Source of the DNA: Alitta virens
Lineage: Eukaryota; Annelida; Polychaeta; Phyllodocida; Nereididae
Reading direction: 5' to 3'
NCBI GenBank assembly: GCA_932294295.1
Contig: OW028577.1
Span: 373,001-437,000, forward strand
Length of the DNA: 64,000 nucleotides
In this document: one piece after another, positions 36,212-46,618 of the stretch
Layout: each line of letters begins with the position of its first letter
Position numbering within the stretch: position 1 is the stretch's first letter
The notes under the pieces: generated by a model
Databases searched by the model: none
What the model saw: the letters and a program-made list of their open reading frames with translations, nothing else
Told to the model about the DNA's origin: nothing
Position numbers and translations under genes: made by a program

Positions 36212-36925
36212 ATGAGTGGTGAAGCAAAGGACAACCGAAGGGTTAGACTGGAGACCAACGCTCCTTCCGTCGATGCCCATGGATCAGGACTGCACGACGC
36301 TCAACCACATATGCCACATTTTTCGACAAGAGAAATGCCAGGCTATGCTGCACCAACACGGAGCTCATCCTCGAAAACAAGATCAACAACTGATGCTGCT
36401 TATGAGCGAGAACATCGTTCACGGGAGAGAGAGCACCGGTCTAAAGAGCGAGACCACTGGTCTAAAGAGCGAGAACACCGGTCAAAGGAGAGAGATCACC
36501 GGTCCAAAAGCCGAGAGAAGTCCAGATCTCGGGAGAAGAAGAGTGTAGACAGCCGCACGGTTGCTTTCCAGGCTCACACGCTTCCAGCTAGACTTCCGAC
36601 AACGAAAGCTTTCTACCAAGTACAAGATGCAAAACCATCAAAAAGACGGCCTAGACAAAGCAAGTCAGCAGATGGTCGAACACGTGTGATTCCGCCCTGG
36701 GCAACTAGCGAGATTCCTCTCGGTCTCAATGAGGGCTGCTTCTTCAGTAATATCCGCTCTCCTCGCCCTAGTTTCTTCATTATCCATCCAGAGTGGACAT
36801 CAGAATCAGTTACTCGGAAGCGACTCAATATTGTAGAGAAACCTCAAGTAATAATGCCTGGTCGTCGGTGCTTCAGTGCTCCGCCTCCTCGAAGTCGCAA
36901 CCCAATCACTTGGGAGTACAGCTAG
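36212..36925 (+). CDS. RE/RS-rich basic protein, function unknown
   Basis: An intact 237-codon frame in one exon, with better codon character than any other frame nearby. The exon begins after the acceptor at 36193, so ATG 36212 is probably the true start with an upstream untranslated exon. Residues 1-60 are polar; residues 64-110 are a seven-residue repeat of the type REHRSKE, highly charged and likely helical; residues 144-151 (KRRPRQSK) form a basic nuclear-localisation-like patch. Residues 157-237 are different: VIPPWATSEIPLGLNE, SFFIIHPEWTSE and the C-terminal NPITWEYS have aromatic and Pro residues suggesting short conserved binding motifs. RS/RE repeats are typical of splicing-related proteins, but no RRM is present, and the tail is not like an SR protein. 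Polyadenylation signals follow at 37426 and 37516. Confidence 0.75.
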   Translation: MSGEAKDNRRVRLETNAPSVDAHGSGLHDAQPHMPHFSTREMPGYAAPTRSSSSKTRSTTDAAYEREHRSREREHRSKERDHWSKEREHRSKERDHRSKSREKSRSREKKSVDSRTVAFQAHTLPARLPTTKAFYQVQDAKPSKRRPRQSKSADGRTRVIPPWATSEIPLGLNEGCFFSNIRSPRPSFFIIHPEWTSESVTRKRLNIVEKPQVIMPGRRCFSAPPPRSRNPITWEYS

Positions 36926-37540
36926 TCACAGGATCACTTTAAGACTTAGTTTACAAAAATTGTTTTTATTGTAACATGTTATATTTCATGTCGGTGTTCC
37001 GCTGTTGTTAATTCTGGAGGACTGTACATGTGCTTTCATCAAAGTGGCCAAATACAGATTCCTGATATCAAATACCCATAGTCCGGCCTACATCAGTCAC
37101 ATCTACAAAATTACTATATACTACAACTATATTTGCTGGGATCTAATGATATATATGACAACTTCAGCTGCTGTTTACTAAGAAGGTCATAAATGATTCA
37201 TTGCAAAATTAACTATAACATGTTGTCGGAGTCCATTGATAGTTGTATCGAGGACCCTGTTGGGTGTTGGTGTAAGCTTTTAGAAATCTTCTTCTACCGT
37301 TTTACTCTTGTTATTAAAATAACCTGTGCTTTTAATGGCAGCAAATGTTATTACACTGGTGCAGTTTCATCGTTCAGATAAAATGATGCTCATTTGTGAT
37401 GCGGATAGGACCGGTCAGATAATTAAATAAATTATAGAATGTTTTAGCATCGAATCGAGGAAAAGATTCTTAGGAGAACTTGTGTTTAGCATTAGAGAAA
37501 AGTCAAAAAGTAGCAAATAAAGTAAAGCTGTACTGTTCAA
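36926..37540 (+). other. 3' UTR of the RS-rich gene with polyadenylation signals
   Basis: AATAAA hexamers occur at 37426-37431 and 37516-37521. AT-rich with no open frame, as expected for a 3' UTR of about 500-600 bases. Confidence 0.45.
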
Positions 37541-38584
37541 GTGTAGTCATTGATGTGTACCCGAAACATTTCAAGCTATGCTTCTAATTACGAAGCTCGC
37601 TGGTCTGGTCCGACCGCATCACCGATGTCCTCGTCCTCATAACTTACTCAGCAGTTTTTATATGTTGCTTTGCCACTAGTGCCACGAAATACATAAATGA
37701 CTGCCAAACATTCAGTTCATAGGGATGAAGGCAAATTTAATGGTGAGATACACTCTTCTTCACTCCAAGGAAGTTTGATGCGTAATACATGGTTTTTGAG
37801 GATTAAGAAATATCTTGTTCGAAGTAGCTTACATCACCATCTACCAGAGACAGCCTTAATGGTTAGGTTAGAAGAGAAGACTTGTAGTTTATATCATGAT
37901 GACAAAATTGTTCGAGAAATGTGGATTTCGTTTATGAGAGAATGTTAATATTGTCAGGAGTTTATCTCACCACTTTTGCCTGATGATTCCAGAGAATCAA
38001 GAATTACTTATGTCAAAGTGGAAGGTGTTAGATAAGCTTTTTGAGACGATTGTGTGTAACATCATGACTGTTGTGAAGCTTGCTGTTGTGGTAGATACGC
38101 TTATTTACCAGCTGGGCAGAAGAAAGAAGAAAAGTTCACAGAGTTTGAGATTTATTGTGATTTATTATCAATAGCTCAAGGAATTAGACAATTACTCAAA
38201 GGTTAAAACTACCTATTTGCATAAATATTGTATTTGTTTGATAACAAGCCAAGGCATGATGATTGTTGTGTTATCTCAGAAGTCAATGAACACTGGCCTA
38301 ATCAAATTTTGGACTGGACAATAATTGAGGCAATAGCTGAACATTCTACCTTTGAAATTATCTAAGATTTGTAGAAGATGTCACCCGTTTGGTCAAAGAA
38401 ATTCAGAGGATGACAAGAACCCTCAACTAAGAGATGAGATTGTGTGAGCCAAATAGTGATGCAAGCTGGTTGCATACTACTTGAGGTTTTGAAAACCTTT
38501 GTCAACAGCCTGACACCAAATACCATCTAGTATGGCCTTTCCAATGCTCCCCAATGTCTCAATTCTGATCTTACTCAGCTTATA
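37541..38584. other. Intergenic DNA, possible decayed coding relic
   Basis: Plus-strand frames at 37697-37948 and 37983-38174 follow each other with codon-like composition (for example RLEEKTCSLYHDDKIVREMW and ENQELLMSKWKVLDKLFETI), and could be parts of a broken transposon protein. No family could be recognised. Confidence 0.25.
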
Positions 38585-38800
38585 TGACCGGCTGCAGAGG
38601 CAGACGGTATGATGAGATGATAAGGCTGCTTGGAGTCCACATCATGTTACTCATTTACCCCATGGGAAGGGGGGATGGGGTCTTTCACTTCAGCCTAGAC
38701 ACCAAGTACAAGGCACCTAGAATTAAACGTCTCATGCGATTGACATCCAGCTGCGATGTAGCTCGGGAATGTGGCCTTCAGTGGAGCTGACCCAGCGCTG
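38585..38800 (-). repeat. SINE family 2, rearranged copy
   Basis: Has GCAGACGGTATGATGAGATGATAAGG-like, ACTCATTTACCCCATGGG, GACACCAAGTACAAGG and GACATCCAGCTGCGATG blocks in the same order as 60476-60778; the tRNA head is not clear. Confidence 0.5.
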
Positions 38801-39654
38801 ATATACTAAGCAGTTGCATTCTGGGTATATATGACTATATTAGTTTGCCCTTGTCCAAAAATTCTAGGCTTGACAGGTGATAGATGGAGGCTGGGAAAAA
38901 CCGGCGGAATGAAATGCTGCGCCTTGGCTTGAAATTAAGCAAACACGGTTTAGATGACAAAGATTAATAGAAACTATAACATTATATTAGGTTTCAATGA
39001 TCACCATATCATTATCAATTATGCATTAAAAACATCAGGCCACAATATACATAAAAGGGAGCATATATTGGTATGATCCTGCACCAGTCTTTTTGCCTTT
39101 AGGCTGATTTGCTTTGTCAAATTGAAACATGTGATATTAAATCTTATTTCCAACTTTGTAGAAAATAAAAGTTTGAAACGAGGTTTTTATGTGCCGTTTT
39201 CTTTTTTACATAAATTTCCAGCAATGCAACGTAATTTAATGAAAAAAACAAAGGGGAAACTGGAGCCGTACAGTGGTTAGAATTCTGATTACCGACACAA
39301 TGTTAATCATTTCAATTGGACTGGTAAGTAACACAGCAGTAAATGTTTCAACTCATATGTTGTGTGGGGTAACATTAGAGTCGCCATGTTTGGTCCAACC
39401 ACAAACTTAATTTCAGTATTTGTAAACCTTTTTTGGTGTTGCATTTCCCACTGAAGCTAAATGTCTGCCTGGGAAGTGAGAACAATAGACCATGGATTCC
39501 TCAGATTCATGACACTAGGTGACATTGGATCAAAATGGCCATGTACATTGGAAACAACCATATCTACGCACATGCCACCACAACGCCGCGTTATAAGCAA
39601 GTACTTAAACAAAATGGAATTCCCTGCCGACTCGCAACTTCAAATGATGATTCC
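38801..39654. other. Intergenic DNA
   Basis: No supported gene. A tRNA-like word set at 39261-39330 (AGCCGTACAGTGGTTAGAAT) is too weak to call. Confidence 0.35.
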
Positions 39655-40115
39655 AGTTCCCAGTCAGCTATCAGTCAGCTACCAGTAAAGTGGTAGCTGG
39701 CTGGTAGCTGACTAGAACTGGGAGCTGAGTTCACTTTACTGGTAGCTGGGTGGTAGCTGACTGGGAACTAGAACTGGAAGCTGAGTTCACTTTACTGGTA
39801 GCTGGGTGGTAGCTGACTGGGAACTAGAACTGGAAGCTGAGTTCACTTTACTGGTAGCTGGGTGGTAGCTGACTGGGAACTAGAACTGGAAGCTGAGTTC
39901 ACTTTACTGGTAGCTGGGTGGTAGCTGACTGGGAACTAGAACTGGAAGCTGAGTTCACTTTATTGGTAGCTGGGTGGTAGCTGACTGGGAACTAGAACTG
40001 GAAGCTGAGTTCACTTTACTGGTAGCTGGGTGGTAGCTGACTGGGAACTAGAACTGGAAGCTGAGTTCACTTTACTGGTAGCTGGGTGGTAGCTGACTGG
40101 GAACTGGAATCTGGG
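39655..40115 (+). repeat. 56-bp minisatellite
   Basis: GAGTTCACTT recurs at 39727, 39783, 39839, 39895, 39951, 40007 and 40063, an exact 56-bp period with almost identical units. Each unit holds GGTAGCTGGGTGGTAGCTG. The left edge at 39655-39700 carries inverted copies (CAGTCAGCTACCAG), so the array begins with a small palindrome. The paired GGTAGCT motif has the same spacing as in the foldback arms from 46619. Confidence 0.92.
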
Positions 40116-40139
40116 AACTGACTTCATGGATCTTAATTA

Positions 40140-40420
40140 AGCATGCATTTTCGAGGTATGCTACTATGAGTGGAGCGGATAGCAAAATCATGCAAATTAT
40201 GATACAAGCATGGAGTTGTTCTCAAAGGCTTATATATCACATCTGCCCAATTGGCCATTTGAAAATCCAAGATGGCGGCCATTATTCAAGATGGCTGCCA
40301 ATTGACCTCTTGAAGTTGATTTTTTGCACAGAGATGGTTTTAGTTGGCTGATTTGAATGATCTTAGAGTCAATGTTTTAAAGTATGCTAGAATAATTTAC
40401 TAGGAGTTGACACTGGGATA
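40140..40420 (+). repeat. Long inverted end of a probable DNA transposon, left
   Basis: Matches the reverse complement of 41960-42240 at roughly three bases in four, including GAGTGGAGCGGATA, CCAAGATGGCGGC, CAAGATGGC and CTCTTGAAGTTGATTTTT blocks in the same order. CAAGATGGCGGC-rich ends are seen in abundant repeats of many marine invertebrates. Confidence 0.6.
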
Positions 40421-41959
40421 ATGATTATAGTGATCTAATATGACATTTATAATAAAAAAAGTAAAAAAAAAGCAAAAAAAACAATCATCATTAATATGTT
40501 ATCAGCTTATAATGAAATACTTGACTTCCGGATAGAAATAAAGTCATATATTGCACAAGAAACCAAACTAATACCTAAATGTACATCACTAAATTCAATA
40601 TCAAGGTAACTATGTTAACATTACTAGAATAGTATCTGCATGGAATGACATGAACGGAAACTGATGAAATTATCGCCTTCAAATATGTTAACACCTAAAA
40701 CATGTAAGACTAATATAAACCTGGATCAAACAAAATCCAATGACACAAGATACTCAAATAATACAAAAAAATTAATGTGGATGCTCAAACCATTACTAAA
40801 TGAGAATCAGCATGGACGGAAACACATTTTGTTAAGGCACCAGATACAAAACAGATACATACATGATCTGATGGGCTTCTCGTGTCCTGGTGACACTTGA
40901 TACAGACAGCAAAGACTATGCTGTACCGCATGAGGCCACCCCTGCCTCCGAAATAGTCCGCCATACATGATTACAATTGTCCTCTCCATATCTGGGCCAC
41001 TCCCATTGGATTTGCTGTGCTCGAACATACAGGGTGCGGCCTAAAAACTTGCGCAAGGCATCTCTACTTTCGGGATAGCTCTAGGTTACTCAAATGCTTA
41101 TGAAGTCTTTTAAAGTTTGCCACATTTAGTTAGGGGTATAAGCAATTGGTCATTGTGATATTTTTGATCTTATAATGTTAGACAATATCAGTATCTGAAT
41201 TATTGAGAGGGTGTATGCTGCAGGGCTTGTTCTGAGTGATTTACATCACAGAAGTCAAATTTATGTCTGCTTGCAAGGTGTCTCTAGTTGCAGAAAGTTT
41301 ACAAATTAGATATTTCCTAGTTACTACACCTCTGAAGCCATAGAAAATATAATATTTGCACAGAATCCTCCTTCAATGTTTTTTATATGTGCATATATAT
41401 ATATCAAGCCAGAGGGACTTTTTGAAATTACAACTAATCTCGAAATAATCACATGATTTTCAGGAGGATTGGCCAGTTAATTAGACAGAAAAGACCGAAA
41501 ATTGACCAAAATCCAAAATGGCACTTTCCGCCTCAAAAGTGTCAATGCTCTACCCTTCTTATTAAAAATGAATCTATTTGCCCTATTTTTGGCGGCAAAG
41601 GTCAAAAAAGGTGTCTGTAACACATCTGTTTGATCAGTGACATAATCTAATGCTTATATTGCAAAAGCCGAGGTGAAAATCACCCAAAGGTGTGATAAGT
41701 GTGCATGTGCTATATTTAGATCCATATTATCTATAATTCTTGAGGAAAAACGAAAATATATTTATAAACGTAATTTAGGACTATTTTTACTGTACAGCTA
41801 CAACAGCCCACAGGTGTTTGCCCTGACTGTAGAAACAAAGGTTCTAGCTCTATCACAACACCCCTACACCCCAGGCATAGTCATGAGTAGTTACTGCCAC
41901 AAATATGAATAGCAATGTAAAAATCATTAAAGTTGCACAGAATGAGAAGTTAAAGTCAG
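40421..41959. other. Centre of the inverted-end element
   Basis: About 1.5 kb between the inverted ends without a transposase-like frame. AT-rich with poly-A-like runs at 40450-40490. If the ends are right, this is the body of a non-autonomous transposon. Confidence 0.35.
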
Positions 41960-42240
41960 AGGGCTATACTAATAGTAAAATCCACTCAGCCATACTAAAA
42001 CTTATAAATCCACATCAAGATCATTCAAATTGGCCAACTACACACATTTCTATGACAAAAATCAACTTCAAGAGGCCGATTTGGTGGCCATCTTGGAAAT
42101 GTGCCGCCATCTTCGATTTTCAAAAGGCCAATCGGGCAGATTTCAGTGATCAGGAACCTCAGGTGAACAACTCCACCAAATTTCATGCTTGTATGCTTTT
42201 ATCTGCTCCACTATATATACGTTAGGATAGTCATATTACG
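41960..42240 (-). repeat. Long inverted end of a probable DNA transposon, right
   Basis: Partner of 40140-40420. The 106-codon plus frame here (41905-42225) is an accident of this repeat. Exact termini and target duplication could not be fixed. Confidence 0.6.
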
Positions 42241-44959
42241 CTGTGCAACTTGAAAATTTATTAGGAATGGCCTGTGACGTCATCCCCGCCGATTCACTGT
42301 TCTGTTGATATTTTTAGGACTGCCTGACCATCAAAACTTGTTTAGTGTGATTTCGTCACAAACATTTTCTGTGTTATATCGAAAAAAATTAAGATTATTA
42401 AAATCGACAAAAGTGCCTTATGAGAAAAAAGTTGGTGCCAGTGCTCCCTTTTCACCTTTATGATGGCCCCTTCACTCAGAAATGGCCTCAGGACAGAAAG
42501 GCTTGTGCCCTTCCAGGACCTAAGGCAGGTTGGACTTCACCAGGAAGGTAGCTCCAGCCGAGGAGAGATGGCCGCTTCACCTGGAAGTTTGGCCTGAATA
42601 AGGAAGATGGGCCCCTTTACTAGACACTGAGGAGGAGAAGTCTGAGGAGTCTGAGGAGTCTGAGGCCCAGTCTTCTAAGGCCCCAGTCTTCTGAGGCCCC
42701 ATTTCTGGTACCATGGTATTAAAATTCTGCAAGATCAAGATAAAGAATTTAAGGTCTATGCACCTTCCAAGAGATGACAGTGCTGGTAATGAGGATAGTC
42801 AGCACGTCTGTTTATCTTAAACGTTTCGAATAATATTTTTCAATATTTAAACTTTTATGCGCATCATTCCTGTTACCAAATTTATGAGGAAGCTATTTAT
42901 CACAGAAAATAGCTTCAAAGCAATGCTGAAAGTATTCCTTTATTACAAAATGGAATGGAAACTTCAGTGATATTGCCAACAGTTTCCTTTCAGATATTGC
43001 AGTTTCCTTAAATGTCATAATGGCTGACATAACAGGTCACATGACCAACTAAATTAAATATTTTCAAAGACAAAATTTGAAAACTGTTTTGTTGTCACGT
43101 TACAGTACCGAAATGTATAAAAATTCACAATTATGGATTTTTGAAAGATTGAAAAAATGTTTGCACTTGAGATACCAAAACTTCACCGTTTCTGTGGAAT
43201 GACCCATATATTTAGGCACAGATGCTTGAAAGGGGCTCTTTTTAAGCATATAATTTTACTTGAAGCTTCTACAGGCTCTTTCTAATCATTAAATATTATT
43301 TTGACCAGGGAGGTCGATTTCTCTTAATTGATGGATGGGGCAATACAGGCCTACTTTGTCTGTCACACCGTGACTTTTCCTCGCTCGTTCAAGTTGTAGC
43401 AGTTAATGGGCATACAGCTTTTGTCGCGTGGCCTTGCCAGATTTCACGGCATGTCGTGGTTTTTTTGCCATTGCCCTTTTAGCGGTAATGGACGTGTGAA
43501 TAAGTAGGTCAGCCAATGCAAGCTACACACTAGCGTTTTAAAACGCTCAACCGTCACTGCAGGCCATGTTGCTGCGCTAGATATAGATGCATTTCGTAAA
43601 CAACCAGTGCCCTTATTGATAAGCAATGCTTATGTAGAGATATATTAAAATAGTTTAAAATTCTTGGCTATTGTGGAGAGACTTAATCCTTAATGCCCAG
43701 GCCCACTGTCAAACTATTATTTCAAGTTAAGGGTTTACATGACAGATTCATGTTTGCACTATCTTATAGTTTTTTGCAATATTAGGTGGGAAGAACATTG
43801 ATGAAGAACTAAACAAGATGGGGGGGGGGGGGGGATAGCTTTTATAAAAGCCTAAGAAAGTACTTAAAACATTTTTTCTCAAGCTGGAGATTCCTGGGTG
43901 TCTCAATAATTTTAGATTTGTTAAAATATAATTGTCTTAATAAAACAAACAATCCATGCGCATATAATATTTGCAATATTATCGGGCTCATTTAGACTCA
44001 AAATTGAATTATCATAACTTGAATAAATGTTTAAATACAGCAATGTTGGTATTTAAAGTGAAGCTTACTTTTTCACTGAATACAGCCATGTGCATAATAA
44101 CTTTCTATGTTCCACAATAAAGGAAATATGACGAACCGCGACTTCGCACAAATGCTAAAAATTCCTTCAAATTGACTGAATATTCAATCGGGTCTTCGGA
44201 GGGATCAAAAATAAAGATACAGGCATGTGTTATACCTTTTTGGAAATGGTATTTCAGCCTTTACAAAACCTGGGTGGTTTCCATTTGAAATCTGAAATTA
44301 TTCTTTCTATGTATTATCACCCCCCTCTAATTTAAGGCTGGTATGGGGGGGGGGCATGGCCCCTTGGTTCCCCCCCCCTGGATCCGCCAAGATCAAGTGG
44401 CATGCAGTCGTCATTGCCCTGTCGTGTTTTAATTGGTCTTTCAAATTCATACCCAATCAATTCTGTTAACTGGCTGGCTACGCTGATAGCTGCCACAATA
44501 GCTGAGAACTTGAGAAGGCAATTCTTATTTCATAATATGAGCAAAGCTCGTCACGGCCATAGGCCGTGAGCGAAGCTCACTTCCCGTAGACGTGTGGCTA
44601 CACAGTGGACAAGCCAACCGGAACTGGATAAAAATTGATTTCACTTATCGCTGTTTTCAAAAATACATGTAATCCTATGGAAGATCAACTTATTATCGTT
44701 TATGCCAAATGGTCCAGAACGAGACTACGTCATCATGTCATAACAACGTCGTCGGTTCAAAAGTTGCGATGTCCATAATTTTGAAACGAATACACATCCA
44801 GCTTGAAACTTGGAGAAAACTTGTTTCTCTAACTATAACAATTCTAACAGTGACTAGAAATAGTGTTTATTTAGAAGGGGAACCCACCAGATATGAATAA
44901 CAAATCATCTTGAATTGATCACGCTCGCGCCAACGACATTGTTGCGATGATGTTTTATC
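42241..44959. other. Intergenic DNA
   Basis: Contains G-run and C-run patches at 43819-43834 and 44344-44388, a short palindrome CACGGCCATAGGCCGTG at 44553-44569 and a GAG-rich repeat (GTCTGAGGA) at 42638-42662. No exon is supported. Confidence 0.4.
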
Positions 44960-45002
44960 ACACCAGGGGGCAGTTGTAAGCGATCGCAGCGCCCCTGGCG
45001 GC
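44960..45002. promoter_or_regulatory. Divergent pair of CTCF-like sites
   Basis: ACACCAGGGGGCAG (44960-44973) fits the CTCF core at 13 of 14 positions on the plus strand. AGCGCCCCTGGCGGC (44988-45002) is a near match on the minus strand, one G short of consensus. The two point away from each other across 14 bases, in a locally GC-rich island within AT-rich DNA. Confidence 0.5.
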
Positions 45003-46609
45003 TGAGAAACGCATTACAATTATCTGACTTCTTTTGCCTCTAAAATTGTTATCTATTGTCCGATTTTGAAAATTAAAAAACCTACATGAAGTCTAATTAA
45101 TAGTTGAGATTTAAAGCTGCACTGTTTGTCAAATTTGCAATTCGCTAAAACTCATCAAATAGTTGAAAATAACTAATGGGCCAATATTTCTGTTGGATGC
45201 AAAATTTCCCGCCAGAAATATTCAGGGCATACTAAATTTGTGTGTTAACTAATGATTTTATCAGACATTATTACTAAAAATAAATCTTACATTGAAAATC
45301 CAGACTAAAACATTGGAAACACACTGGGTATGATGGCATGAAAAACTAATACTTAAATTATTTATTGTAAATTAAGACTAAATTGTTGTGCAAAAGTGGG
45401 CATGTGTAATGGTAAAAAATATCATAAGACACGAAGGCAGCATTTGTATATATATAATTACTTGAATGTGCTAAATCTGGAGACAGAGTAACTTTAAGTT
45501 GACATAAATCTACTTCTATAGTGTGCTAAGGCCCGTAAGGGTTGGTGATTTTTGCCGGAGGTAAACTCCAATCTGGCGGGGTGTTGGGCCATTTTTATGC
45601 TTTCAGAATATGGTTTATACACAAACTTAGCTCAGGTTGCTTCCTTACGCGTTGTCAAGTGTAATTCACGCTGTTATTCCTCATTTAACTCATCGGGCGG
45701 CCGGGCATCTGCCAATCAGAGTGCGTTGCACTGCCAAGGGCAGATCTGTCTAATTTACATTAATAATAATTAATTCATTGTGATCTGTCATTGGCAGGGC
45801 TTTGGCACTTTAATAGACAGCCAGAGCGCGTTTTGAGAGGCACAAATAAATACAAAAAAAATTGATGGTGTATACATTTATGGCGCCCTACCTTGAGCAT
45901 TTTTGGTCGATTTATGAGAGCCAAAAAATCTTCAAAATGCCATTACTCAAAAACTTTTTGTTAGATCAGTTCTAAATAAATAACAGGAGTGTATATACAT
46001 GAGCTAGACAAGTGTGATTAATCCAGGCGTTTTAAACTCGCGTCCTATACTAGGTACAGAAACCAAAAAAAATATTGAGAGGCTAGGGAAATTTTTTCTC
46101 AGGTTTTCAAGAACTTAACCCATAGCTGTTGTTGGTCATTGAATAAAAAATATTTAAAAGAAATTTGTTCTCAGGTTTTCAGGAACTTAACCCATAGCTC
46201 TTGTTGGTCATTGAATAAAAAATATTTAAAATGCCTTTGCTCAAACATTTGTTGGATTGGTCCAAAGATATTTACAGGAGTATATATGCATATGATAGAC
46301 AAAAAATATTTCAGAATTTTACCTCAAAGGGTCAAGGTCACAGAGTGTTAAATATGCAATTTTCAGGCATTTTGAAAATATTGCCTGATAGCTTAATCTA
46401 TTGTTTCCATTGGTCCATAGATTGATAGTGTAATATAGCAGATAACATTAACAAAAAAAACATATAAAATTCCATTACTCTAAAATTATTGGTCATTTGG
46501 CTTACAAAAATATACCAGTTGGTGTGTATATTTACCGATTTTCTTACATGTGCAATTTTCAGATGTCTAAAATTTGGGTCTCTAGCATGGTACAAAATTG
46601 CAAGAGGTA
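45003..46609. other. Intergenic DNA with a 72-bp duplication
   Basis: A 72-bp segment starting CTCAGGTTTTCA at 46098 is repeated at 46170 with few changes. An E2F-like TTTCCCGCC lies at 45206-45214. No gene is supported. Confidence 0.45.
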
Positions 46610-46618
46610 TATCCTGAA
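46610..46618 (+). repeat. Target-site duplication of the foldback element, left
   Basis: TATCCTGAA directly precedes AGATCAGTGAAG. TATCCAGAA follows the other end at 59049-59057, matching at eight of nine positions. Confidence 0.7.

Noticed and set aside
41905..42225. 106-codon plus frame as a gene
   Set aside because: It overlaps the inverted end that is repeated at 40140-40420, where the frame is not kept.
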